From Agrocybe praecox (Eukaryota > Basidiomycota > Agaricomycetes > Agaricales > Agrocybaceae), in the NCBI GenBank assembly GCA_964017145.1, contig OZ024851.1, positions 1,364,001-1,428,000 on the forward strand: a stretch of 64,000 nt of DNA, written 5' to 3'. Positions within the stretch are counted from its first letter, which is position 1. Each line of letters begins with the position of its first letter. The translations under genes were made by a program, and so were the position numbers. The notes under the pieces were generated by a model. That model saw only the letters and a program-made list of their open reading frames with translations. It did not search any database and was not told where the DNA came from. Positions 12,703 to 24,400 of this stretch are shown here, one piece after another.

Positions 12703-13163
12703 ATGAAGACCAGGAGTAAATTTCTAATTCCAATTCTACACGGGCACAGATTGAATCGAAGACCTCTCGAGTCCCTCGATATGGCAAACAAATCTGTTTC
12801 CTGATGGACGTTGGACACTGGATGACCCAACGAAGGGAATGGGCGAGCAGGTAGTACGCACACTCGCACGGAACTCAGTGTATGCCTTCTCATCGTTCAT
12901 TCGAGACGACGATGAAGCCCTGACGTCGGTATGTTTCTCTCTTTCTCGTACTCTCTCCTCTCATTGATCATTCCCTTTAATTTAGAAAAGAGTTGAGACG
13001 GGAAGCGGCGAACGAGGTTGTGCAGTGGCTTGGAGCAAGCGATGAATTACAGGCGCGACAATTGAATGCATGGGTTGTATACGCCGCTAGCAATGGACAG
13101 TTCCTTTTTGATGGCATCGCTCCCTGCTTGTTTGACCGGACACGATCTTGGATGGACAAATGA
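12703..13163 (+). CDS. possible small three-exon protein, unknown family
   Basis: Hand-built model of about 116 residues. A 13 bp first exon (MKTR) joins across a 46 bp intron (12716-12761) to 12762-12928, then across 12929-12992 to 12993-13163. Exon 2 reads SPSIWQTNLFPDGRWTLDDP and continues KGMGEQVVRTLARNSVYAFS; exon 3 reads LRREAANEVVQWLGASDELQ and ends CLFDRTRSWMDK, stop. Both exons have natural amphipathic composition and join in phase at GTATGT/GAG borders, which is why I think the locus is coding although the single-frame pieces are short. The first exon is the weakest part; a longer upstream 5' end is possible. No family recognised. It is divergent from the LARP gene, about 430 bp from that gene's start. 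Confidence 0.42.
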
Positions 13164-13394
13164 TGCATAATACGAGCCGTTGTATATGACATGGGGTTTT
13201 CTCTTCACACAGCAGGTGTGTGTCGTTATTCATTTTTAGGAACAATTTATTATCCTAGCAACGGCTTACTTCGCTCTGTCACTAGATGTACTTCAGAGGA
13301 CGAGGCTATTCCTAAATCTATTAAATCCGAACCAGTCATTACTAGTCAACAAGTACAACATACATAGCTATGCATCGAGGAGGACGTAATAGTA

Positions 13395-15810
13395 CTATGA
13401 ACTCTTTTTAGGTAGAAGACCAAAAAATCTTCCTCTTTTTTCTTTCGCAGCTAAAGCCTCTCGCACCTCATGCTCGATCTCCTCCTCCGTGATGTGTCCC
13501 CCTAGGGCGTACCATACCACCGAAATCATGCCCACAACCGCCGCCAGGACGCATCTATATTTGAATAACTCAATATGTGCGCGAATTCTCAACAATCATA
13601 CACGAGAAACTTACCCCGCCATGGCCCCAATACCCTTCGGGAGCCAACCAAGTCTCTGCGGGAAAGGTCCGAGTGGAAGTCCTCTCAAGTCCGTTGCTGA
13701 CTGGAAACCGGCAGCATTTCCCGATATCGGCTTATCGAGAGCTTTACAGTGGTCATACAACGCCGTTGGGATGTTATTCACCGACTTCTGCGCTTCCAGA
13801 GGAGCTTCGATGATTTGCACCGCCAAACCAGCCTCCAGATGCCACTCTATATGGCCTGAAGGGTATATCAGTACCAGGACGCTGCGGATGGATGGATGGG
13901 GGCTAGGCTTACAGTGGAAGAACCAGACTCCTGGGTTATCAGCTACAACTCGCAGCGTCGCCGAGTTCATCGAGGGAATCTGTACCGTATCCCTACGAAT
14001 GGGGTTCTTCTGGCCTTCCACGATGGGAGGGTTGAGAGCGGGGTCGTCAGACGTATAGTCCAACGAGCGGCCTACGATCATGGGCTTGTGTCCGTGAATG
14101 TGGCTAAATGCAATGCGAGGTAAGCCGCATTCTTTTGAAATAAAAAAGGAGGGACACTCACAAAGGATGCTTTCCAGCATCACCATTCTTAACGATGATA
14201 TCGATGACATCCATATGGTCAACGACGAAACTCTGCGGACCATAGGCGCTCTCGATGGTAGCATTGGAACCCAAGGTCATCTCTGACAAAATCGCAGGCG
14301 TCAGTGGGGAATTGTACGTCACCTGGTTGAACATCGCCCTGTTCGTGCCATCGTCGAGCGTGTCGAAAGTCACTTCGAGCTCGATGGTCTTCGTCGCTGC
14401 GGGCTGGGCGATTTCGATTACGGGCACGAGAGCCGTGTCGTTCACGTCGTGGTACTCGTTTACGAAGCCCAAGTCCGTGATGGACGCTGATGAGGCGTAG
14501 GTGATGGAGCTGGTTATGTCTTGAAACACATTGGTTAGTTATGTAATCTCAAAATTGAACGAGAGGGGCTTACTTGGGTTCAATGAATCAGGGACGGTGT
14601 CGAACATGTCGGTGTCCATGTTTGCGTGAATTGCCCAATTGCTCGAGGTGTCATTTCGGGCAGTGACGAGCACGGAGTACCTCTGAGCTACCGTGACACT
14701 GATAAGGTCAATAGGCGATTCCTGGACGTCGGTCTAAAGAAAAAGAAATATCAACAAAGAGGCCCATTTATTCACGGATTTCCGACTTACACCGTCGACT
14801 TCGATAATCCTCATGTCATGCCCATCAATCCAGAAGAAAAATGCGGCGAATGCGGATGCGTTCAGGATACGCAGACGGTACGTTTTCCCAGGTTGGAATG
14901 GCAGAGTGGCATTATCGTTGAAACCCACAGCAGAGGTCACTTCTGAGGAAGGCGTGGTCCCGTCGATAGGCTTCAGGTATTTTCCATCTTGGGCAAAGTA
15001 TATCAAGGCAGAATCTGCAGTGCGAAACGTAAACACCAGAGAGGAAGAAGAGAACGACGTAAGGGATAGGCGTACCAGGTACGGGTTCGGCACCACCAGG
15101 ATTGGCGATGCTGATGAATTGCTTTAGGAGAACAGCGTGTTCTTGGTGGTACCAATCTCCGAGGACAATAGTGAACTCCTCGTCATATGCATGAACCTCT
15201 TTTGGAGGGTGGATGACGACCGGTGCTCGGAGGCCGTCGACGTATTGTCCCTATCCCGAAAAAAAAAAATCGTAAAAAGGACCATGGCCCAATAAGGCAT
15301 GAAGGGTGGACCTACGGATGCATGAGCGTGGACCCAATATGTGCCCCATTGACCCGAAGAATTTATGGGGACAACATAATCAAACTGAGCGCCTGGTGGA
15401 ATACCGCTGAAAGAGCTCACGTTCAGGAACACACCGAAACAGCAAATCCTACGAGAGATCAACTTACCACTCCGAAACACCTTGTGCGCCGTCCATCCAC
15501 GAGGTAGAGTTGAAGAACATTCCATGATGATGAAGAGTTGTCGGAAGGTCTATTGAGTTTGTGACATGGACGAGCAGTGAGTCGGTAGTGTTGACTTCAA
15601 CTGGTGGCGGTCTAATCGTTGATTTGTTTCTCAGTAATCCTCGCGGAGATGAAAGTTTTAAACTCACGGCCATGTATTATTGACGCCAATTACACGCCTC
15701 TCGAAGAGCCCATCAGGGCTAGCGTCTTGTACGTAGGTGATGTTCCACCATATTTCTTGGACACCTCCGAGAACAGGCAGAATCAGGCTGGCGAGTATAG
15801 CCGACTTCAT
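13395..15810 (-). CDS. FET3: ferroxidase, FET3-type multicopper oxidase
   Basis: A plasma-membrane multicopper oxidase that oxidises Fe(II) to Fe(III) for transfer to the permease Ftr1. The ATG at 15810 opens a signal peptide ([18 protein letters not shown]). The four copper-binding motifs are [28 protein letters not shown] (joined across an intron near 14165-14104) and [15 protein letters not shown] (an intron near 13912-13855 splits the middle Cys codon). A single C-terminal membrane helix, [19 protein letters not shown], precedes a short basic cytoplasmic tail ending at 13395. That topology (extracellular oxidase, type I tail) separates Fet3 from secreted laccases. At least eight short introns. 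The gene diverges from FTR1 across a shared promoter. All copper ligand motifs are intact. Confidence 0.95.
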
Positions 15811-16537
15811 CTTGCGAAGAGGAAGGGGGCAAAAAGGAAGGGGGTGGAGTGCCTAAATCGCGTTAGGTGGGTGGGGATCATATAAGCATTCTAAAAGATG
15901 TATGATTTGGACCTAGATGAATATTAGGACTTAAAAATAACGCCGACTTGACGGCTGCTTGCGAATCATTTATCTGATAAGGACTAGGTCGTGTGATTCC
16001 AGCTCACATCCTCCATTCCGATACCGTCCTCGTGTATGGAGAAGAAAACGCGAAGAAATAAACGCGGCTGCCGTCATACACTTGTCTTCTTTCCTTGGTA
16101 AACATGCCAACAAAGAACCATCCATGACGTGGACGTGGAAAAAGTAAGACCACATACAATCCAAGTCATCTGCCTTTCCTCACCCTGCTTCCTGGATTTG
16201 CTTGGTGTCGTATGAATCTATTCAGCCATAATTACGGATGATTTACTTTCTTCTGGACTCATGACAATAGGTTATGTGAAGTTTTTTTCTGAAGCGGGTG
16301 TGAGTAAATTTGTTGGCGTTTCATCTTATCAGATGACTGAATCTTATCAGATTGGACCCCAGAAGAAGTTGCATTCTTATCAGATTACCACAAACGATTA
16401 AATTTGCTCCCCAATGCCGGATTCTATGCTCCGAGGAGAGCAACTACTTTTGCCGAACAAGCCCATCTCATTTATGGACAGCGAAGCGAGCTAGAATCCT
16501 TGCCCCTTCTTTCCCCCCTTTCTCTTCACGGATAAGG
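15811..16537. promoter_or_regulatory. shared FET3-FTR1 divergent promoter with four iron-GATA sites
   Basis: A 727 bp divergent intergenic region. The 9-mer ATCTGATAA occurs at 15972-15980 on the plus strand and, as TTATCAGAT, at 16326-16334, 16344-16352 and 16377-16385. ATCWGATAA is the established core bound by fungal iron-responsive GATA repressors of the Urbs1/SRE/SreA/Fep1 family. The three clustered copies lie 150-210 bp upstream of the FTR1 ATG. Inference: both genes are repressed together when iron is plentiful. No regulator gene is present in this window. Confidence 0.85.
16326..16385 (-). promoter_or_regulatory. cluster of three TTATCAGAT sites
   Basis: Three exact copies within 60 bp, spaced 18 and 33 bp start to start, on the same strand and facing FET3. 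A fourth, oppositely oriented site lies about 350 bp away at 15972. Clustering of this extended 9-mer rather than the bare GATA core points to an iron-responsive GATA factor. Confidence 0.82.
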
Positions 16538-18269
16538 ATGGCTAAGAATCTCTTCTCCGTTCCTATTTTCTTCATCGTCTTTCGCGAGACGCTGGAGGCG
16601 GCCATCATTGTCTCTGTCCTCTTGGGCTTGGCTGAACAAATCGTCAACGACGATCCTTCTCAAATAACTGGAACCTCTACAATCCATACTGAAGGTGGCG
16701 AAGAAACCAAGTCCAACAGCGAAGGCTCAGCGTCCAACGTTGCTGTCGAAGATGCTGTACAACGCCGGCGCCTTATGAGGAAGTTACGCTTCCAAGTAAG
16801 TACGATATTCGGTCAAATGTAATTCGGCTCATTTATTTGATGCCCAGATTTTCTTGGGCGCTGGATGTGGTCTTTTTATCGCTTTAGCGATTGGCGCTTC
16901 GTATGTACCAAGCCGCCAAGCCTCGGAATCCAATTTCCAAATTTACTAAAAACGGGAATTAATCCGTAGGTTCATTGCTGTCTGGTTTACCAAAGCTGCA
17001 GACCTTTGGTCGAAATCTGAGGAATTATGGGAAGGTGCGACTCGCTCTTTTCGCTAGAGTGGACTCTTGACCTGAAGCTTACTTAGGAATATTTGAACTG
17101 GTTGCATGCATCATGATCTTCGTAATGGGTGTAACTATGTTGAAAATGGATCGAGGTACCAAACGAGTGATTTTTTTTCCTTAGCTCGTTACTCACTCGT
17201 TCATGTCTTCTAGCCAAAGCCAAATGGCGCATCAAGCTTTCCAAGGCTTTCGACGGAAAACGTGTGTTTACTCCCGTTCGATGTTGGCATCCTTTAACTA
17301 GTTATTTAACTTAATTTTTTTTTTTTAGGGGTCGACGGGAAAGCTCGTACTGGAAAATGGATTCTTTTTATTTTACCCCTCATTACCGTTTTACGTGAAG
17401 GTGTGCAAGAAGATCTGCATATACCATACTTTAGCTCGTTTACTAATATTGTAAAACAGGACTTGAAGCCGTAATTTTCGTAGGAGGAGTTTCTCTCGGC
17501 CAGCCAGCCACGTCCATTCCTATCGCTGCTATCGTTGGACTCATTTGTGGATTCGTTTGTGGATTCATCATCTACGAATTCGCAAGCCGTTCCAGTACGT
17601 AGTTCCCTAATAAACTCTAAGACTGAATGGCCACTTACCCACTTCCTTACTACACACAGCTCTAACCATCTTCTTGATCGTAATGACCAACTTCCTACTC
17701 CTCATCGGGGCCGGTCTGTTCAGCAAAGCCGTAGGCGCTTTCCAAGAGAATGCGTTCAACCACCTACTTGGTGCCGACGTTGACGACGCCGGAGGCGATG
17801 GCCCAGGATCGTACCGTGTACAAGGCAACGTCTGGCACTTGGACTGCTGCAATCCAGACAGCAAGTTTGACGGAGAAGGATGGACTATCTTTGGTGCCAT
17901 CTTTGGATGGACGAACAATGCTACTTGTTAGTATTTTTACAGTTTATAAACCAACTCTTACTAATCGATGAGCTTTGTAGTGGGTTCAGTTCTATCATAC
18001 GTGTTCTATTGGCTTGCAGTCGTCGTCGTACTGATCTATATGAAATTCAAAGAGGTTAGTAGAATGATTTCTATATATTCTATTTAATCACATCCTCACA
18101 CAAACCCTTGTCTTCCTCTTAGGGACGCACAACGCTCGCCGGACGCGAATCAGCAGCCGGCGTCCGTCGTCGCCGTGCTCGCGAAGTCAAAGAGCTAGAA
18201 AAGACGGAAGAGAAGACTTCGACGAAAGAAGGGTCTAGCTCGGAAAACGTCGAGGTTCTTCCCCGGTGA
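16538..18269 (+). CDS. FTR1: high-affinity iron permease FTR1
   Basis: The permease partner of the Fet3 ferroxidase; it takes Fe(III) directly from the oxidase across the plasma membrane. The ATG at 16538 gives MAKNLFSVPIFFIVFRETLE. The two REXXE iron-ligand motifs are RETLE in the first helix and REGLE in VLREGLEAVIFVGGVSLGQP near 17390-17500. Further segments include IFELVACIMIFVMGVTML, IVGLICGFVCGFIIYEFAS, IFLIVMTNFLLLIGAGLFSK, WHLDCCN with a nearby GWTIFGAIFGW, and a last helix YVFYWLAVVVVLIYMKFKEG. The tail is charged and ends at 18269. Eight or more exons, split by short introns such as those after RKLRFQ and at 18052-18122. Co-location with FET3 and the shared promoter strongly support the assignment. 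Confidence 0.95.
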
Positions 18270-18907
18270 TCATCCCTATTCTGTTTGTTTGTGTATAGGG
18301 CAGACTTCCTTGCCTCAATCCCGACTATACTGTTTCCGAAAAGCTCGATTTCATTCATTGGCCGTTCATGTTTTCGAATTATTCTTTCCTTGTTAGTTTC
18401 GTTATAAACAATTGTACCCGTTGCAAGACACAAAATATTTGAACTGTGGACTGTACTTGAGCCAAAAACGAGTCGCCACTGCATGTCAGCCAGTGAGTAG
18501 TTTTGCATAGACCAAAAATATCAGTCAAGCTTTACGGTGCTAGTTCTAGTGTTGGTGATTTACATGATATTTAATGATATTTCCTTTCAGGAACAAATAC
18601 GGACGAACAATCCCAATTGACACCAGTGTAAACTCTCACTTCAAAGGAGCGAAAAAATAGTAACCCTCGGAGAAAGGAGAATTCTATGCATGCGAGTGAG
18701 TATGTCACACTACACAATTCCGAACCTTCTTCAGATTCTAATGTATCTCCAAAGCTCCATGACGCATGCAAAGAACTAGGACCCCAGCTAGCTTCGCTTC
18801 TTTGCTCATAGACTTCGTATCATTTAGATGAGATGCAGGCGGCATATTTAGCGGCTAATGGGTACAATTTCCCAGTACCTACCATGATGCATTCTTCTAC
18901 CATATGG

Positions 18908-18988
18908 CTTATCAGATAAGATCACCCTGGGTCGACTCTCACATCTCACACTCGGTTGCGTGTTACCCATGGTGCTCTTATCAGATAA
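18908..18988. promoter_or_regulatory. two isolated TTATCAGATAA palindromes
   Basis: CTTATCAGATAAG at 18908-18920 is a perfect palindrome holding the iron-GATA 9-mer on both strands. TTATCAGATAA recurs at 18978-18988. They lie over 600 bp beyond the 3' end of FTR1 and about 400 bp beyond the 3' end of the next gene, so neither site is in an obvious promoter. Confidence 0.45.
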
Positions 18989-19070
18989 ATGAGCGCTATG
19001 ATTACTATTGACGCCGTTTTGCGACGTGTCCATGGACGGAACTGAATGGTAATCAAATTTATGCCCGTGT

Positions 19071-19256
19071 TTTGAGGTGACCGAAAAATATCAACTCGGC
19101 AGGGTGTTATAAGACCTCCAAATTTCACCCTGGGAACATTAACATTTCAGGTCATCCGAAAATTTGCGAAAAAACTATGATTTAGGACTTTCAGGTGACC
19201 TGAAATCTGAAAACCCAAACTCGTGGTTTTTCGCTAGTTTTCGGGTGACCCGAAAA
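19071..19256. repeat. four copies of a TTTC(A/G)GGTGACC(T/C)GAAA-like palindrome
   Basis: Copies lie at 19071-19088 (tttgaggtgaccgaaaaa), 19145-19162 (tttcaggtcatccgaaaa), 19189-19205 (tttcaggtgacctgaaa, a perfect palindrome around one G) and 19238-19256 (ttttcgggtgacccgaaaa, perfect, 9-bp arms). The perfect copies keep complementarity although the base pair flanking the core differs (A/T in one, G/C in the other). The cluster ends about 20 bp before the G-alpha duplication starts. Confidence 0.65.
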
Positions 19257-19275
19257 GTTGAGCTTCGCGAAGTGA

Positions 19276-21494
19276 AAGAAGAGCTGGGCACCGGGTATAA
19301 ATTCAATATAAATTTATAATACTCTAAGATCGAGCTATATACTAATGTACTAGGTATACAAAAAAGCGGATATGATTACGGGTACAGGGTATATAATTAC
19401 TCAGATCAGGTTTTTTTCTTCCAGCATTTTTTTAAAGATTACATCATGGACTAGGCAGGAAGCGCGATTAACGATTTGCGAACCAAGAGACAACGAAAAA
19501 AACTCACTTCTGTCAATAATTAACAAGGTGGCAGTGGTATCCTATCATAGCGTCTGTCATTATCAGATAAATTGTGCAGAAGATTGCGTATCTTACCACA
19601 GCGCAAGTCAAATGAGGATGGAGTTTACTCCGTCTTGGGGTGGCAAGTTGTTGATGGATGGAGACGAAAACGTCCAGAAGATCTGTTGCATCAAAGTAAG
19701 TTTTCAGAAGAAGGTATGCTTTTGGTCAAAGGAACTCACGTCTAGACACTGGTTTGGTTTCATTGGGCCCGTTGGTGTACGAGGTGACGAATGATGAAAA
19801 TTGGATCCCTGATTTTAGCTTCGCATCAAGGATGTCTAGCTTGTTCAAAAACAGAATGAAGTCGACACCCGCAAGAATATTGATGTTGCAGATCATTCTC
19901 CATAACTGTAGCGAGTCAGTCTAGAAAGAGCATGAGTAGCTGAGGATTTGAGATTAAAACGAGGCATTTACCAGACGGTTTACGCTTTCATCTTCAGCCA
20001 ACACTTGATTAAATGCTGAAATTGGAGCCATGAAAACGACCATATTGACTATGTGGTCGCAGTTTAGTTCGTTTCTATATCGATGTCAATCATTTCACTT
20101 ACTATCATCAATATATTGTACCCATGCAGCTGGAGACCAGTGTTACATGATACTTGTGGAAGGTGATGGGGTCCAGACATACCTCGCCGCCATTGGCTGC
20201 CCCTAACTTCGTATATTGTCCAATTCTTTGACCTATCAGTGCCATCCTCTGGAATAATAGTGTGTTCTTCTGGGCCTTCAGTAGTTACACGCGCTCTGAA
20301 GACGTCATCTAATAAAGGTGTGAGCCTTGGTTGAGGATAACAGGGGTTTCTTTTGTGCGTACCATGAATGGGGCTGTAATCTTCTTGCGTGATACGCCTA
20401 ACCTGGTCCAGAAAACTAAAATTACATAAATGAGCGGTATGAAAAAGGAGGAAGTCAAAACAAGAAGAACATACAATCCAGGATGTTCTCTCAGATTTAT
20501 TTCTGCTGTTTGCAAGATATCCTGTACGCCAGAGTCATCCCATAGTGCAACAATATCGTCTCCTAGGGCAGCTAGTATCCAATGATTCTGGCCATCGATT
20601 GGCCGGGTACTTCGTGTGCTGGAGGAGCTAATTGATTCAAAGGATGCTTTGTGTAGGCCCAGAGCCCTTTTCCAACTATATCCCGTAGGAAGAGTAATGC
20701 TCCGAGGACCAAACGCCTGAGTCTTAGATTCACTTTTGGGCTTAGGAGGAGCATCTCCCCATAAACTCTTTATTAAACTATCTTCAACCTGCCGTAGGGG
20801 TGCTAGACGAATGCACAACTTCCGAAGTTCGGGGCTAATGTTTGCAGAATTAGATGACTTCCTTTGTCCATCAGAAAGGGAGTTTCTTCTGCCTTGATTC
20901 TGCGATAGAATCAGATTCACAATGAAGTTGACTGATCGAACCAGGTTTAAGTGGATTACGGGCCTCCATGCTTCAACCTGAGAATAGTGATTTATTTCCA
21001 ATATTTTGAGATTTAAGTAGTAAAGAGCATACCTCCCGTTCAAATGCTTTGGGCGCCAAATGCAGCTGCAAGTTTTTGAGCACGGTTGACTTCCCTGACT
21101 CGGCCTGACCTATAAATGAAACGTAAGGTAACGACGAAAGGCAGGGTTGGCACTCATATATCATACCTAATAGTAAAACTTTTGCACCCATGGACCTGTT
21201 TCTCCTCAGACGATCTTGTTCAATTTGTTGGTCTATCTGGTCGCTTACTTGTTTCGCCTCCGCTTCTTGTTGTAGCCGAGCCTTCTTCTCCACATCCGTT
21301 TCCCCCTCTCGGATCGCGGCTGGAGGCCATTTCGCCTGAGGTTTATTGTTTGCGATAGGCATAAAGATTGGGTCGTTTGGATGTGGAACGACAACGGAGA
21401 AGGGGGACACAACCCAGCGTCCGGTGGGAATAACAAGGAAATGAGGAATGAAATTCAGTAGAGGGTGACCGAAATCATGCGCTCGTAGTTCATG
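19276..21494. repeat. segmental duplication, copy A (pairs with 39808-42016)
   Basis: About 2.2 kb, clearly similar to 39808-42016 in the same orientation and differing by scattered substitutions and a few small indels. Similarity starts around aaagaagagctgggcac and stops abruptly after gctcgtagttcatg at 21494. The unit spans one complete G-alpha-like gene, its 3' flank and about 130 bp upstream of its start. Confidence 0.9.
19401..21362 (-). CDS. G-protein alpha-subunit-like protein, copy A, switch II altered
   Basis: A heterotrimeric G-alpha-like GTPase of the expanded basidiomycete type. The ATG at 21362 (MPIANNKPQAKWPPAAIREG) lacks the Gly2 needed for N-myristoylation. After a basic/coiled N-terminus come the P-loop GQAESGKST (near 21100, across an intron), an enlarged helical-domain insert, FFLDQVRRITQEDYSP, the switch I segment RARVTTEGPEEH, then EVRGSQWRR at 20185-20210 where copy B has DVGGSQGQR. 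The G4 motif FLNKLD, a G5-type Thr-Cys-Ala-Val-Asp and the C-terminus KKMLEEKNLI follow, with the stop at 19401. The splice sites I followed are intact, so it could be expressed. Loss of the DxxG Asp and its following Gly predicts a failed GTP-driven switch. About ten exons. Confidence 0.8.
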
Positions 21495-24400
21495 GTCTAG
21501 TTTGTAATGCTTGGGACGTGATCGCGTCAACAGCAACTTCGCGAGCTGTCAAGAAGCTGGGGTCCTAGTCACACCTCCAGTCACTGGATGTTACAGTGCT
21601 GGTAGCGCATATGTCGCCCACGTATACACACGGCGGGAAAGTCTCCGTAGTACTTGCTCATAAACTCACGTTCAGTGCATGTTTATTTATTTATTAAAGA
21701 ACCCACTTGTGTCTTCATGACATGATTCCTTCTATGTCATTCGGCATGCTGCGTGCCTTGCTATATCTTTCCCATTTGATATTATGTTTTCTTTTCTGGC
21801 TATCGTAGTAAATACCACAAAATGACTCTAAGAATACAACATTTAGCTTACAATAGGTTGGCTCGCAGGCTGACACTCTTACGCGCCAATGAGGTCCGAG
21901 AAGAACATGTTGGAAATTCCACACTGCTTCTGCCCACTAAGCGTCCATGTAGTTTGACGCGCTGTGACGTGAATACACGTACATTGACGCGTGCACGTAA
22001 TCCCATGCCCGCCAGCAAAATGGAAACGTGTGAGGTGCGCATAGCGAGTGCGAGGCGCACAATGCAAGCTTGTAAATAACTTTAACGTGCATGACAGGTC
22101 CTTTTGACCGAGTTCTTGAGTATAAATTTGAATTGAGGTGTGCGGAAGCACGCGCATGCAATGTACGCTTGTCCACTTCTACGCATTTTTCACGTCGTGG
22201 CACGCCGAAAGACTTGTGCTTCCAGCGTCCTCATCTAACTGTTTAATTATGTCCATTGCGATATAAAGATAGGTTCTGTGCATTTCGTTACAACTGTAGT
22301 TTCTAAGTATGGAATCACCAAGTCGATTTTAACTTATCTCGATAATCATAATGTAACTTAATTTACATACGTCTTTATTTCTCGCTCGCTGGGATATCGA
22401 GAACTCAGTGATTTAAAATCACAGTCAATTTACGCTTTTTGCACACTTTGTGCGCATGGGCTTGACCGTGACACACTTGAGTAGATTTAAAATTGAGGAA
22501 GCTCCAATGACCATATCATACAATACACTTCGGTGTATTGTCGTCATGCAAGACCTTTGTACTAATTTCAATTTTCCAGAGAGTGCGATGTAAGCAGTAC
22601 AGATCAGACAAATTATTTTTCCAAAACAAATAAAGGTTATTTATAGCAGTCAAATGTTTAGTTCGACGGCGTTCAATCAACTTCCTTCATAGGACACACA
22701 CAGATCCATCACGAAGAGTAGGCCAAGAGTGCTTACATTGACTTTACAGGTAAATAAATAAAATACTTGTCTCCTGATTTGTATGTATAATGATATAAAA
22801 TATAAAGGAATACAGATATAGTCCAAATAAAAAGCGAACGAAATAGGGAAACTTGACAACCTAAGTATAGTTTTCAGGAAACCTGTAAATTAAAGAAGCC
22901 GCAAAGATGGCAACCAATACAAAGTGTAAGTTTGATCTTATAATTTTGACTACAATTTGCTTTTATTCAGCCTAATTCTGTGCTTACCAGGTTTCCGAAC
23001 ACCTATAAACGGCAGAAACTGGCGGAAACATTGAAACAAATATTACAAATTACTGATGGCCCCTGATAATGATGCCAGTAGCCTAGTAGGTTCTCTTTTT
23101 GAGTCATTATAACTCCCTTAGTATTAGTAGAGAACCTTTTTTTGTTGTCAAGAGATACTTATGATATGCACAACGGTCACATACCGTCTCAGTCCATCTC
23201 GGGATATAAGGTAGGCGCAATTCTCTTGTGATAGACAATAAATTCTTGTAATGCACGCTGCTCGTCTTGCGCGCCATGCACTTGCATGTCGCTGCCGATT
23301 TTTCTATGCACGCACACCACATATGCAGTCTTGTACGTCAAATACCATCAAATTATATAGGCGCTTAGTATGCAGAACTTCGAGTAGATTTAATGCATGT
23401 CCCCCTTAAACTAAGCACTACTATACCAAGGCACGCTGGAAGCCTGAAGCTGAATGAGTCATGTCACTCGCAAGTTGGGTCTTCAAAACATATATTTTAT
23501 GAGTAGAGATACCTGGGCGACATATGCGACATATAAGTGCTCTAGTACCCCTACCAACATGGCAGTAACATGGGCCAGTGACCGGAGGTGCGACTGGGAC
23601 CCCAGCCTCTTGACAGCTCGCGAACTTGACGCATTCACGTCCGAAGCATTACAAACTAGACCATGCCCCTCTCGGTGACGGTATTTATGGCTACGAACCC
23701 ATCGTCTCTGAAGAAATGAAGATTGAAAAAGGGATTAGGGTGGTCAATATTTAGATTCTTATGATAGATACTCACTCTCCATTTCGCGCTAACCAGGTGC
23801 TACAGGTCATGCCGCAGCCTAGCTTCCGAACCAACGTATACTGAATCTGATCCTGAGGGCCAATCCGTTAGCCAAGCTCTAGAATAGGCCAACCTTCGCA
23901 TCCATCTCTTGCCTGGAGTCCGAGCGGCTCCGAATGGAAATCGATTCGAAGAGCAGGTTTGCCGTCAACCTGCAACAACTTCATGTTGTCTTTCAATACG
24001 AAGTTTCCAGGAGGTATTTTTGTGAGCGCCGAAGAGGCATGATGCGAGAGGAAATGCTTGATGCATGACCTACTATGCGCTTTAAAAAAGTATAGAAGAC
24101 ATTGTTAAAATGACCGGGTCTTCGAGGTCACTCGGGTTGTAGTAGGGACCCTCGCAATCAAGCGAGGTTTGCATTTCACGTAGCTACACTTTAAATACAA
24201 GATATGTAGCTACAAAACTAATAAGGAGATAACATAATAAAACAAGGGATGGTGGCAAATGTCAATATAAGAATGAAATGCAGATTATCTCCTCGAGATA
24301 ATCTGCGGCTGTCAAGTGACCATTTCGTGGTGTGCTTGTATTTACCCCGATTATTCAAACAGACATAATACTAGGCGCATAACCAACCTTGAAAAGTTAA

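Larger units (their letters stand above)
18270..19275. other. intergenic tail-to-tail region with palindromic motifs
   Basis: FTR1 and the G-alpha copy A converge here, and no gene was found between them. It contains two TTATCAGATAA sites (18908-18920 and 18978-18988) and four copies of a palindromic GGTGACC-centred motif (19071-19256). Confidence 0.6.

Noticed and set aside
19372..19794. Long plus-strand frame present in both duplication copies (also 39892-40311)
   Set aside because: It is antisense to the last G-alpha exons, which encode recognisable G5 and C-terminal motifs.
21822..22203. Overlapping frames on both strands around 22 kb
   Set aside because: Several frames stay open at once because of local composition; none resembles a protein family.
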